A stretch of 64,000 nucleotides of DNA, taken from Canna indica (taxonomy: Eukaryota > Streptophyta > Magnoliopsida > Zingiberales > Cannaceae). A model generated the notes under the pieces. That model was not told the DNA's origin and searched no databases. It saw only the letters and a program-made list of their open reading frames with translations. Below are positions 24,319 through 35,848 of this stretch, one piece after another. Location of the stretch: the NCBI GenBank assembly GCA_034359265.1, contig CP136898.1:54301501-54365500 (forward strand), read 5' to 3'. The stretch's first letter is position 1, and every line of letters starts with the position of its first letter. Both the position numbers and the translations under genes were made by a program.

Positions 24319-25294
24319 GTGAATGTTCTGGAGTCGCTCGGGACTCAGATTGCTGGGCGTTTCGAGTCGATACCCCGCTGTTCAATCAGTCGGCTTCGTT
24401 CAAGATTCTATTCGAAAAATCTTGCAATTCTTTGCATTAGGCTGTCAAAAATAACTCGATTAACAACTTCTCCCATCACAGTGAATGTTCTGGAGTCGCT
24501 CGGGACTCAGATTGATGGGCGTTTCGAGCCGATACCCCGTTGTTCAATTTGTAGGCTTCGTACAAGATTCTATTCGAAAAATCTTGCAATTCTTTGCAAT
24601 ATAGTCTGTAAAAAATAACTCGATTAACAACTTCTCCCATCAAAGTGAATGTTCTGGAGTCGCTCGGGACTCAGATTGCTGGGCGTTTCGAGCCGATACC
24701 CCGAGGATCAATCAGTCGGCTTCGTTCAAGATTCTATTCGAAAAATCTTGCTATTCGTTGCATTAGTCTATCAAAAATAACTCGATTAACAACTTCTCCC
24801 ATCACAGTGAATGTTCTGGAGTCGCCCTGGACTCAAATTTCTGGTCATTTCGAGTCGATACCCGAAAGTTCAATCCGTAGGCTTCGTTCAGCATTCTGTT
24901 CGAAAAACCGTGTAATTCTTTGCATTAGTATGTCAAAAATAACTCGATTAACAACTTCTCCCATCACAGTGAATGTTCTGGAGTCGCTCGAGACTCAGAT
25001 TGTTGGGTGTTTCGAGTCGATACCCCACTGTTCAATCAGTCGGCTTCGTTCAAGATTCTATTCGAAAAATCTTGCAATTCTTTGCATTAGTCTGTCAAAA
25101 ATAACTCGATTAACAACTTCTCCCATCACAGTGAATGTTCTGGAGTCGCTTGAGACACATATTTCTGGTCGTTTCGAGCCGATACCTCGAAGTTCAATCT
25201 GTAGGCTTCGTTCAAGATTCTATTCGAAAAATCTTGCAATTCTTTGCAATATATTCTGTAAAAAATAACTCGATTAACAACTTCTCCAATCACA
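24319..25294 (+). repeat. Module A4 (6 monomers, 976 bp)
   Basis: Types C R G E C F, directly following A3 so that two A modules are adjacent. Markers: CTTCGTACAAG in R, CGAGGATCAATC in G, TTGGGTGTTTCG with CCCCACTG in the second C, GACACATATTTC in F and CTCCAATCACAG at its end. The second C and the end of F recur in A6. Confidence 0.9.
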
Positions 25295-26594
25295 GTGAAT
25301 GTTCTGGAGTCGCTCGGGACTCAGATTGCTGGGCGTTTCGAGTCGATACCCCGCTGTTCAATCAGTCGGCTTCGTTCAAGATTCTATTCAAAAAATCTTG
25401 CAATTCTTTGCATTAGTCTGTCAAAAATAACTCGATTAACAACTTCTCCCATCACAGTGAATGTTCTGGAGTCGATCGGGACTCAGATTGCTGAGCTTTT
25501 CGAGCCGATACCCCGCTGTTCAATTTGTAGGCTTCGTTCGAGATTCTATTCGAAAAATCTTGCAATTCTTTGCAATATAGTCTGTAAAAAATAACTCGAT
25601 TAACAACTTCTCCCATCACAGTGAATGTTCTAGATTCGCTCGGGACTCAGATTGCTGGGCGTTTCGAGCCGATACCCCGAGGTTCAATCAGTCAGCTTCG
25701 TTCAAGATTCTATTCAAAAAATCTTGCAATTCGTTGCATTAGTCTATCAAAAATAACTCGATTAACAACTTCTCCCATCACAGTGAATGTTCTGGAGTCG
25801 CCCTGGACTCAAATTTCTGGTCATTTCGAGTTGATACCTGTAAGTTCAATCCGTAGGCTTCGTTCAGCATTCTATTCGAAAAACCGTGTAATTCATTGCA
25901 TTAGTATGTCAAAAATAACTCGATTAACAACTTCTCCCATCACAGTGAATGTTCTGGAGTCGCTCGGGACTCAGATTGCTGGGCGTTTCGAGCCGATACC
26001 CCAAGGTTCAATCAGTCGGCTTCGTTCAAGATTCTATTCGAAAAATCTTGCAATTCGTTGCATTAGTCTATCAAAAATAACTCGATTAACAACTTCTCCC
26101 ATCACAGTGAATGTTCTGGAGTCGCCCTGGACTCAAATTTCTGGTCATTTCGAGTCGATACCCGAAAGTTCAATCAGTAGGCTTCGTTCAGCATTCTGTT
26201 CGAAAAACCGTGTAATTCTTTGCATTAGTATGTCAAAAATAACTCGATTAACGACTTCTCCCATCACAGTGAATGTTGTGGAGTCGCTCGGGACTCAGAT
26301 TGCTGGGCATTTCGAGCCGATACCCCGAGGTTCAATCAGTCGGCTTCGTTCAAGATTCTATTCGAAAAATCTTGCAATTCGTTGCATTAGTCTATCAAAA
26401 ATAACTCGATTAACAACTTCTCCCATCATAGTGAATGTTCTGGAGTCGCTTGAAACACAGATTTCTGGTCGTTTCGAGCCGATACCCCGAAGTTCAATCT
26501 GTAGGCTTCGTTCAAGATTCTATTCGAAAAATCTTGCAATTCTTTGCAATATATTCTGTAAAAAATAACTCGATTAACAACTTCTCCCATCACA
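25295..26594 (+). repeat. Module B3 (8 monomers, 1300 bp)
   Basis: Pairs with B1 at offset 5528. It shares GAGTTGATACCTG and the AATTCATTGC change of the first E monomer with B1. Copy-specific: GGAGTCGATCGGG near 25470 and ATACCTGTAAG near 25836. Confidence 0.9.
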
Positions 26595-27570
26595 GTGAAT
26601 GTTCTGGAGTCGCTCGGGACTCAGATTGCTGGGCGTTTCGAGTCGATACCCCGCTGTTCAATCATTCGGCTTCGTTCAAGATTCTATTCGAAAAATCTTG
26701 CAATTCTTTGCATTAGTCTGTCAAAAATAACTCGATTAACAACTTCTCCCATCACAGTGAATGTTCTGGAGTCGCTCGGGACTCAGATTGATGGGTGTTT
26801 CGAGCCGATACCCCGCTGTTCAATTTGTATGCTTCGTTCAAGATTATATTCGAAAAATCTTGCAATTCTTTGCAATATAGTCTGTAAAAAATAACTCGAT
26901 TAACAACTTCTCCCATCAAAGTGAATGTTCTGGAGTCGCTCGGGACTCAGATTGCTGGGCGTTTCGAGCCGATACCCCGAGGTTCAATCAGTCGGCTTCG
27001 TTCAAGATTCTATTCGAAAAATCTTGCTATTCGTTGCATTAGTCTATCAAAAATAACTCGATTAACAACTTCTCCCATCACAGTGAATGTTCTGGAGTCG
27101 CCCTGGACTCAAATTTCTGGTCATTTCGAGTCGATACCCGAAAGTTCAATCCGTAGGCTTCGTTCAGCATTCTGTTCGAAAAACCGTGTAATTCTTTGCA
27201 TTAGTATGTCAAAAATAACTCGATTAACAACTTCTCCCATCACAGTGAATGTTCTGGAGTCGCTTGAGACTCAGATTGTTGGGTGTTTCGAGTCGATACC
27301 CCACTGTTCAATCAGTCGGCTTCGTTCAAGATTCTATTCGAAAAATCTTGCAATTCTTTGCATTAGTCTGTCAAAAATAACTCGATTAACAACTTCTCCC
27401 ATCACAGTGAATGTTCTGGAGTCGCTTGAGACACAGATTTCTGGTCGTTTCGAGCCGATACCTCGAAGTTCAATCTGTAGGCTTCGTTCAAGATTCTATT
27501 CGAAAAATCTTGCAATTCTTTGCAATATATTCTGTAAAAAATAACTCAATTAACAACTTCTCCAATCATA
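26595..27570 (+). repeat. Module A5 (6 monomers, 976 bp)
   Basis: Pairs with A2 at offset 5528 and shares every private marker of A2, including TTTGTATGCTTCG, AGATTATATTCG, CTTGAGACTCAG, AACTCAATTAAC and CTCCAATCATAG. I noticed no difference between the two while reading. Confidence 0.9.
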
Positions 27571-28870
27571 GTGAATGTTCTGGAGTCGCTCGGGATTCAG
27601 ATTGCTGGGCGTTTCGAGTCGATACCCCGCTGTTCAATCAGTCGGCTTCGTTCAAGATTCTATTCGAAAAATCTTGCAATTCTTTGCATTAGTCTGTCAA
27701 AAATAACACGATTAACAACTTCTCCCATCACAGTGAATGTTCTGGAGTCGCTCGGGACTCAGATTGCTGAGCTTTTCGAGCCGATACCCCGCTGTTCAAT
27801 TTGTAGGCTTCGTTCGAGATTCTATTCGAAAAATCTTGCAATTCTTTGCAATATAGTCTGTAAAAAATAACTCGATTAACAACTTCTCCCATCACAGTGA
27901 ATGTTCTAGATTCGCTCGGGACTCAGATTGCTGGGCGTTTCGAGCCGATACCCCGAGGTTCAATCAGTCAGCTTCGTTCAAGATTCTATTCAAAAAATCT
28001 TGCAATTCGTTGCATTAGTCTATCAAAAATAACTCGATTAACAACTTCTCCCATCACAGTGAATGTTCTGGAGTCGCCCTGGACTCAAATTTCTGGTCAT
28101 TTCGAGTCGATACCTGAAAGTTCAATCCGTAGGCTTCGTTCAGCATTCTGTTCCAAAAACCGTGTAATTCTTTGCATTAGTATGTCAAAAATAACTCGAT
28201 TAACAACTTCTCCCATCACAGTGAATGTTCTGGAGTCGCTCGGGACTCAGATTGCTGGGCGTTTCGAGCCGATACCCCAAGGTTCAATCAGTCGGCTTCG
28301 TTCAAGATTCTATTCGAAAAATCTTGCAATTCGTTGCATTAGTCTATCAAAAATAACTCGATTAACAACTTCTCCCATCACAGTGAATGTTCTGGAGTCG
28401 CCCTGGACTCAAATTTCTGGTCATTTCGAGTCGATACCCGAAAGTTCAATCAGTAGGCTTCGTTCAGCATTCTGTTCGAAAAACCGTGTAATTCTTTGCA
28501 TTAGTATGTCAAAAATAACTCGATTAACGACTTCTCCCATCACAGTGAATGTTGTGGAGTCGCTCGGGACTCAGATTGCTGGGCATTTCGAGCCGATACC
28601 CCGAGGTTCAATCAGTCGGCTTCGTTCAAGATTCTATTCGAAAAATCTTGCAATTCGTTGCATTAGTCTATCAAAAATAACTCGATTAACAACTTCTCCC
28701 ATCATAGTGAATGTTCTGGAGTCGCTTGAAACACAGATTTCTGGTCGTTTCGAGCCGATACCCCGAAGTTCAATCTGTAGGCTTCGTTCAAGATTCTATT
28801 CGAAAAATCTTGCAATTCTTTGCAAAATATTCTGTAAAAAATAACTCGATTAACAACTTCTCCCATCACA
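27571..28870 (+). repeat. Module B4 (8 monomers, 1300 bp)
   Basis: Pairs with B2 at offset 5528 and shares CGGGATTCAG and AACACGATTAAC. It differs by CCCATCACAG in place of CCCACCACAG and CCCTTCACAG, by GTTCGAAAAACC near 28474, and by GCAAAATATTC near 28822 in F. Confidence 0.9.
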
Positions 28871-29846
28871 GTGAATGTTCTGGAGTCGCTCGGGACTCAG
28901 ATTGCTGGGCGTTTCGAGTCGATACCCCGCTGTTCAATCATTCGGCTTCGTTCAAGATTCTATTCGAAAAATCTTGCAATTCTTTGCATTAGTCTGTCAA
29001 AAATAACTCGATTAACAACTTCTCCCATCACAGTGAATGTTCTGGAGTCGCTCGGGACTCAGATTGATGGGCGTTTCGAGCCGATACCCCGCTGTTCAAT
29101 TTGTAGGCTTCGTTCAAGATTCTATTCGAAAAATCTTGCAATTCTTTGCAATATAGTCTGTAAAAAATAACTCGATTAACAACTTCTCCCATCAAAGTGA
29201 ATGTTCTGGAGTCGCTCGGGACTCAGATTGCTGGGCGTTTCGAGCCGATACCCCGAGGTTCAATCAGTCGGCTTCGTTCAAGATTCTATTCGAAAAATCT
29301 TGCTATTCGTTGCATTAGTCTATCAAAAATAACTCAATTAACAACTTCTCCCATCACAGCGAATGTTCTGGAGTCGCCCTGGACTCAAATTTCTGGTCAT
29401 TTCGAGTCGATACACGAAAGTTCAATCCGTAGGATTCGTTCAGCATTCTGTTCGAAAAACCGTGTAATTCTTTGCATTAGTATGTCAAAAATAACTCGAT
29501 TATCAACTTCTCCCATCACAGTGAATGTTCTGGAGTCGCTCGAGACTCAGATTGTTGGGTGTTTCGAGTCGATACCCCACTGTTCAATCAGTCGGCTTCG
29601 TTCAAGATTCTATTCGAAAAATCTTGCAATTCTTTGCATTAGTCTGTCAAAAATAACTCGATTAACAACTTCTCCCATCACAGTGAATGTTCTGGAGTCG
29701 CTTGAGACATAGATTTCTGGTCGTTTCGATCCGATACCCCAAAGTTCAATCTGTAGGCTTCGTTCAAGATTCTATTCGAAAAATCTTGCAATTCTTTGCA
29801 ATATATTCTGTAAAAAATAACTCGATTAACAACTTCTCCAATCACA
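28871..29846 (+). repeat. Module A6: chimera of A3-type and A4-type halves (976 bp)
   Basis: The first four monomers carry the A3 markers (CAATCATTCGG, CACAGCGAATG, GATACACGAAAG, GTAGGATTCG). The fifth carries the A4 markers (TTGGGTGTTTCG, CCCCACTG), and the end has CTCCAATCACAG as in A4. The switch lies between about 29444 and 29555. Unequal exchange between adjacent A modules, removing 976 bp, explains it. Private changes: ATTATCAACTTC near 29498, GAGACATAGATTTC near 29705 (an in-frame TAG) and TTTCGATCCG near 29724. Confidence 0.87.
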
Positions 29847-31146
29847 GTGAATGTTCTGGAGTCGCTCGGGACTCAGATTGCTGGGCATTTCGAGTCGATA
29901 CCCCGCTGTTCAATCAGTCGGCTTCGTTCAAGATTCTATTCGAAAAATCTTGCAATTCTTTGCATTAGTCTATCAAAAATAACTCGATTAACAACTTCTC
30001 CCATCACAGTGAATGTTCTGGAGTCGCTCGGGACTCAGATTGCTGAGCTTTTCGAGCCGATACCCCGCTGTTCAATTTGTAGGCTTCGTTCGAGATTCTA
30101 TTCGAAAAATCTTGCAATTCTTTGCAATATAGTCTGTAAAAAATAACTCGATTAACAACTTCTCCCATCACAGTGAATGTTCTAGATTCGCTCGGGACTC
30201 AGATTGCTGGGCGTTTCGAGCCGATACCCCGAGGTTCAATCAGTCGGCTTCGTTCAAGATTCTATTCAAAAAATCTTGCAATTCGTTGCATTAGTCTATC
30301 AAAAATAACTCGATTAACAACTTCTCCCATCACAGTGAATGTTCTGGAGTCGCCCTGGACTCAAATTTCTGGTCATTTCGAGTCGATACCTGAAAGTTCA
30401 ATCCGTAGGCTTCGTTCAGCATTCTGTTCGAAAAAACATGTAATTCTTTGCATTAGTATGTCAAAAATAACTCGATTAACAACTTCTCCCATCACAGTGA
30501 ATGTTCTGGAGTCGCTCGGGACTCAGATGTCTGGGCGTTTCGAGCCGATACCCCAAGGTTCAATCAGTCGGCTTCGTTCAAGATTCTATTCGAAAAATCT
30601 TGCAATTCGTTGCATTAGTCTATCAAAAATAACTCGATTAACAACTTCTCCCATCACAGTGAATGTTCTGGAGTCGCCCTGGACTCAAATTTCTGGTCAT
30701 TTCGAGTCGATACCCGAAAGTTCAATCAGTAGGCTTCGTTCAGCATTCTGTTCGAAAAACCGTGTAATTCTTTGCATTAGTATGTCAAAAATAACTCGAT
30801 TAACGACTTCTCCCATCACAGTGAATGTTCTGGAGTCGCTCGGGACTCAGATTGCTGGGCGTTTCGAGCCGATACCCCGAGGTTCAATCAGTCGGCTTCG
30901 TTCAAGATTCTATTCTAAAAATCTTGCAATTCGTTGCATTAGTCTATCAAAAATAACTCGATTAACAACTTCTCCCATCATAGTGAATGTTCTGGAGTCG
31001 CTTGAAACACAGATTTCTGGTCGTTTCGAGCCGATACCCCGAAGTTCAATCTGTAGGCTTCGTTCAAGATTCTATTCGAAAAATCTTGCAATTCTTTGCA
31101 ATATATTCTGTAAAAAATAACTCGATTAACAAATTCTCCCATCACA
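29847..31146 (+). repeat. Module B5 (8 monomers, 1300 bp)
   Basis: Types C R G E G E, then a W position reading GTTCTGGAG instead of GTTGTGGAG, then F. It keeps GTTCTAGATTCG and GCTGAGCTTTTCG. Specific changes: GAAAAAACATG near 30429, CAGATGTCTGGG near 30525, ATTCTAAAAATC near 30913 and ACAAATTCTCCC near 31130. It is the most diverged B copy. Confidence 0.88.
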
Positions 31147-33902
31147 GTGAATGTTCTGGAGTCGCTCGGGACTCAGATTGCTTGGCGTTTCGAGTCGATA
31201 CCCCGCTGTTCAATCAGTCGGCTTCGTTCAAGATTCTATTCGAAAAATCTTGCAATTCTTTGCATTAGTCTGTCAAAAATAACTCAATTAACAACTTCTC
31301 CCATCACAGTGAATGTTCTGGAGTCGCTCGGGACTCAGATTGCTGGGCTTTTCGAGCCGATACCCCGCTGTTCAATTTGTAGGCTTCGTTCAAGATTCTA
31401 TTCGAAAAATCTTGCAATTCTTTGCAATATAGTCTGTAAAAAATAACTCGATTAACAACTTCTCCCATCACAGTGAATGTTCTAGAGTCGCTCGGGACTC
31501 AGATTGCTGGGCGTTTCGAGCCGATACCCCGAGGTTCAATCAGTCGGCTTCGTTCAAGATTCTATTCAAAAAATCTTGCAATTCGTTGCATTAGTCTATC
31601 AAAAATAACTCGATTAACAACTTCTCCCATCACAGTGAATGTTCTGGAGTCGCCCTGGACTCAAATTTCTGGTCATTTCGAGTCGATACCCGAAAGTTCA
31701 ATCCGTAGGCTTCGTTCAGCATTCTGTTCGAAAAACCGTGTAATTCTTTGCATTAGTATGTCAAAAATAACTCGATTAACAACTTCTCCCATCACAGTGA
31801 ATGTTCTGGAGTCGCTCGGGACTCAGATTGCTGGGCGTTTCGAGCCGATACCCCAAGGTTCAATCAGTCGGCTTCGTTCAAGATTCTATTCGAAAAATCT
31901 TGCAATTCGTTGCATTAGTCTATCAAAAATAACTCGATTAACAACTTCTCCCATCACAGTGAATGTTCTGGAGTCGCCCTGGACTCAAATTTCTGGTCAT
32001 TTCGAGTCGATACCCGAAAGTTCAATCAGTAGGCTTCGTTCAGCATTCTGTTCGAAAAACCGTGTAATTCTTTGCATTAGTATGTCAAAAATAACTCGAT
32101 TAACGACTTCTCCCATCACAGTGAATGTTGTGGAGTCGCTCGGGACTCAGATTGCTGGGCGTTTCGAGCCGATACCCCGAGGTTCAATCAGTCGGCTTCG
32201 TTCAAGATTCTATTCGAAAAATCTTGCAATTCGTTGCATTAGTCTATCAAAAATAACTCGATTAACAACTTCTCCCATCACAGTGAATTTTGTGGAGTCG
32301 CTCGGGACTCAGATTGCTGGGCGTTTCGAGCCGATACCCCGAGGTTCAATCTGTCGGCTTCGTTCAAGATTCTATTCGAAAAATCTTGCAATTCGTTGCA
32401 TTAGTCTATCAAAAATAACTCGATTAACAACTTCTCCCATCACAGTGAATGTTCTGGAGTCGCTCGGGACTCAGATTGCTGCGCGTTTCGAGCCGATACC
32501 CCGAGGTTCAATCAGTCGGCTTCGTTCAAGATTCTATTCGAAAAATCTTGCAATTCGTTGCATTAGTCTATCAAAAATAACTCGATTAACAACTTCTCCC
32601 ATCACAGTGAATGTTCTGGAGTCGGTAGGGACTCAGATTGCTGGATGTTTCGAGTCGATACCCCGCTGTTCAATCAGTCAGCTTCGTTCAAGATTCTATT
32701 CGAAAATTCTTGCAATTCTTTGCATTAGTCTGTCAAAAATAACTCGATTAACAACTTCTCCCATCACAGTGAATGTTCTGGAGTCGCTCAAGACTCAAAT
32801 TTCTGGTCGTTTCGAGCCGATACCCCGAAGTTCAATCCGTAGGCTTCGTTCAGCATTCTGTTCGAAAAACCGTGTAATTCTTTGCATTAGTATGTCAAAA
32901 ATAACTCGATTAACAACTTCTCCCATCACAGTGAATGTTCTGGAGTCGCTCGGGACTCAGATTGCTGGGCGTTTCGAGCCGATACCCCAAGGTTCAATCA
33001 GTCGGCTTCGTTCAAGATTCTATTCGAAAAATCTTGCAATTCGTTGCATTAGTCTATCAAAAATAACTCGATTAACAACTTCTCCCATCACAGTGAATGT
33101 TCTGGAGTCGCCCTGGACTCAAATTTCTGGTCATTTCGAGTCGATACCCGAAAGTTCAATCAGTAGGCTTCGTTCAGCATTCTGTTCGAAAAACCGTGTA
33201 ATTCTTTGCATTAGTATGTCAAAAATAACTCGATTAACGACTTCTCCCATCACAGTGAATGTTGTGGAGTCGCTCGGGACTCAGATTGCTGGGCGTTTCG
33301 AGCCGATACCCCGAGGTTCAATCAGTCGGCTTCGTTCAAGATTCTATTCGAAAAATCTTGCAATTCGTTGCATTAGTCTATCAAAAATAACTCGATTAAC
33401 AACTTCTCCCATCACAGTGAATTTTGTGGAGTCGCTCGGGACTCAGATTGCTGGGCGTTTCGAGCCGATACCCCGAGGTTCAATCAGTCGGCTTCGTTCA
33501 AGATTCTATTCGAAAAATCTTGCAATTCGTTGCATTAGTCTATCAAAAATAACTCGATTAACAACTTCTCCCATCACAGTGAATGTTCTGGAGTCGCTCG
33601 GGACTCAGATTGCTTCGCGTTACGAGCCGATACCCCGAGGTTCAATCAGTCGGCTTCGTTCAAGATTCTATTCGAAAAATCTTGCAATTCGTTGCATTAG
33701 TCTATCAAAAATAACTCGATTAACAACTTCTCCCATCACAGTGAATGTTCTGGAGTCGGTCGGGACTCAGATTGCTGGATGTTTCGAGTCGATACCCCGC
33801 TGTTCAATCAGTCAGCTTCGTTCAAGATTCTATTCGAAAATTCTTGCAATTCTTTGCATTAGTCTATAAAAAATAACTCGATTAACAACTTCTCCCATCA
33901 CA
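31147..33902 (+). repeat. B-like start followed by a duplicated 7-monomer block
   Basis: Types from 31147: C R G E, then G E W W' G V K/E, then G E W W' G V, where W' has GTGAATTTTGTGGAG. The first block (31797-32930) is 1134 bp; the second (32931-33902) keeps six of its seven monomers and ends with TCTATAAAAAATAAC. The K/E hybrid at 32769-32930, beginning GCTCAAGACTC and ending with the E pattern, is the duplication joint. Copy-specific: TTGCTGCGCG (32479) against TTGCTTCGCGTTACG (33612); GTCGGTAGGG (32622) against GTCGGTCGGG. Confidence 0.87.
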
Positions 33903-35848
33903 GTGAATGTTCTGGAGTCGCTCGAGACTCAAATTGTTGGGCGTTTCGAGTCGATACCCCGCTGTTCAATCAGTCGGCTTCGTTCAAGATTCTATTTGAA
34001 AAATCTTGCAATTGTTTGCATTAGTCTGTCAAAAATAACTCGATTAACAACTTCTCCCATCACAGTGAATGTTCTGGAGTCGCTTGAGACACAGATTTCT
34101 GGTCGTTTCGAGCCGATACCCCGTAGTTCAATCTGTAGGCTTCGTTCAAGATTCTATTCGAAAAATCTTGCAATTCTTTGCAATATATTCTATAAAAAAT
34201 AACTCGATTAACAACTTCTCCCATCACAGTGAATGTTCTGGAGTCGCTCGGGACTCAGATTGCTGGGCGTTTCGAGTCGATACCCCGCTGTTCAATCAGT
34301 CGGCTTCGTTCAAGATTCTATTCGAAAAATCTTGCAATTCTTTGCATTAGTCTGTCAAAAATAACTCGATTAACAACTTCTCCCATCACAGTGAATGTTC
34401 TGGAGTCGCTCGGGACTCAGATTGCTGGGCGTTTCGAGTCGATACCCCGAAGTTCAATCAGTCGGCTTCGTTCAAGATTCTATTAAAAAAATCTTGCAAT
34501 TTTTTGCATTAGTCTGTCAAAAACAATTCGATTAACAACTTATCCCATCACAGTGAATGTTCTGGAGTCGGACGGGACTCAGATTGCTGGGCGTTTCGAG
34601 CCGATACCCTGAGGTTCAATCAGTCGGCTTCGTTCAAGATTCTATTTGAAAAATCTTGCAATTCGTTGCATTAGTCTATCAAAAATAACTCGATTAACAA
34701 CTTCTCCCATCACAGTGAATGTTCTGGAGTCGCCCTGGACTCAAATTTCTGGTCATTTCGAGTCGATACCCGAAAGTTCAATCCGTAGGATTCGTTCAGC
34801 ATTCTGTTCGAAAAACCGTGTAATTCTTTGCATTAGTATGTCAAAAATAACTCGATTAACAACTTCTCCCATCACAGTGAATGTTGTGGAGTCGCTCGGG
34901 ACTCAGATTGCTGAGCGTTTCGAGCCGATACCCCGAGGTTCAATCAGTCGGCTTCGTTCAAGATTCTATTCGAAAAATCTTGCAATTCGTTGCATTAGTC
35001 TATCAAAAATAACTCGATTAACAACTTCTCCCATCACAGTGAATGTTCTGGAGTCGCTCGGGACTCAGATTGCTCGGCGTTTCGAGCCGATACCCCGAGG
35101 TTCAATCAGTCGGCTTCGTTCAAGATTCTATTCAAAAAATCTTGCAATTCGTTGCATTAGTCTATCAAAAATAACTCGATTAACAACTTCTCCCATCACA
35201 GTGAATGTTCTGGAGTCGGTCGGGACTCAGATTGTTGGGCGTTTCGAGTCGATACCCCGCTGTTCAATCAGTCAGCTTCGTTCAAGATTCTATTCAAAAA
35301 TTCTTGCAATTCTTTGCATTAGTCTGTCAAAAATAACTCGATTAACAACTTCTCCCATCACAGTGAATGTTCTGGAGTCGCTCAAGACTCAAATTTCTGG
35401 TCGTTTCGAGCCGATACCCCGAAGTTCAATCCGTAGGCTTCGTTCAAGATTCTATTCGAAAAATCTTGCAATTCTTTGCAATAGTCTATAAAAAAGAACT
35501 CGATTAACAACTTCTCCCATCACAGTGAATGTTCTGGAGTCGCCCTGGACTCAAATTTCTGGTCATTTCGAGTCGATACCCCGCTGTTCAATCAGTCAGC
35601 TTCGTTCAAGATTCTATTCGAAAATTCTTGCAATTCTTTGCATTAGTCTATCAAAAATAACTCGATTAACAACTTCTCCCATCACAGTGAATGTTCTGGA
35701 GTCGCTCAAGACTCAAATTTCTGGTCGTTTCGAGCCGATACCCCGAAGTTCAATCCGTAGGCTTCGTTCAAGATTCTATTCGAAAAATCTTGCAATTCTT
35801 TGCAGTAGTCTATAAAAAATAACTCGATTAACAACTTCTCCCATCACA
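33903..35848 (+). repeat. 12-monomer HOR unit U1 (1946 bp)
   Basis: Types C F C S D E W G V K E/C K; one 164-bp F gives 1946. Markers of the family: TATTAAAAAAATC in S (an in-frame TAA), AACAATTCG at the S end, ATACCCTGAGG in D (an in-frame TGA), TTGCTGAGCG in W, TTGCTCGGCG in G and AAAAAGAACTCG after the first K. U1 specifically has GCAATTGTTTGC near 34011 and TCTATAAAAAA in F near 34189. Confidence 0.9.

Larger units (their letters stand above)
19767..25294 (+). repeat. Superblock 1: B-A-B-A-A (34 monomers, 5528 bp)
   Basis: Modules B1 A2 B2 A3 A4 form a unit whose members pair one to one with 25295-29846 at offset 5528. Pairing is supported by private markers (B1 with B3, A2 with A5, B2 with B4), which are not shared between neighbouring modules of the same class. 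So a 5.5-kb segment was copied as a whole after the A and B modules had diverged. Confidence 0.87.
25295..29846 (+). repeat. Superblock 2: B-A-B-A, shortened by 976 bp (4552 bp)
   Basis: This is the second copy of the 5528-bp superblock minus exactly one A module. The loss is located in A6, which begins as A3 and ends as A4. It therefore records an amplification followed by a deletion. Confidence 0.85.

Noticed and set aside
31473..33869. Long plus-strand open reading frames, up to 798 codons, as real genes
   Set aside because: They start at a GTG that recurs in every monomer, with no other start signal. They end only where a stop-bearing monomer type or an indel occurs, and such monomers are regular HOR members. 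Variation is mostly amino-acid-changing, and the reading is a 54-residue echo of the DNA repeat.
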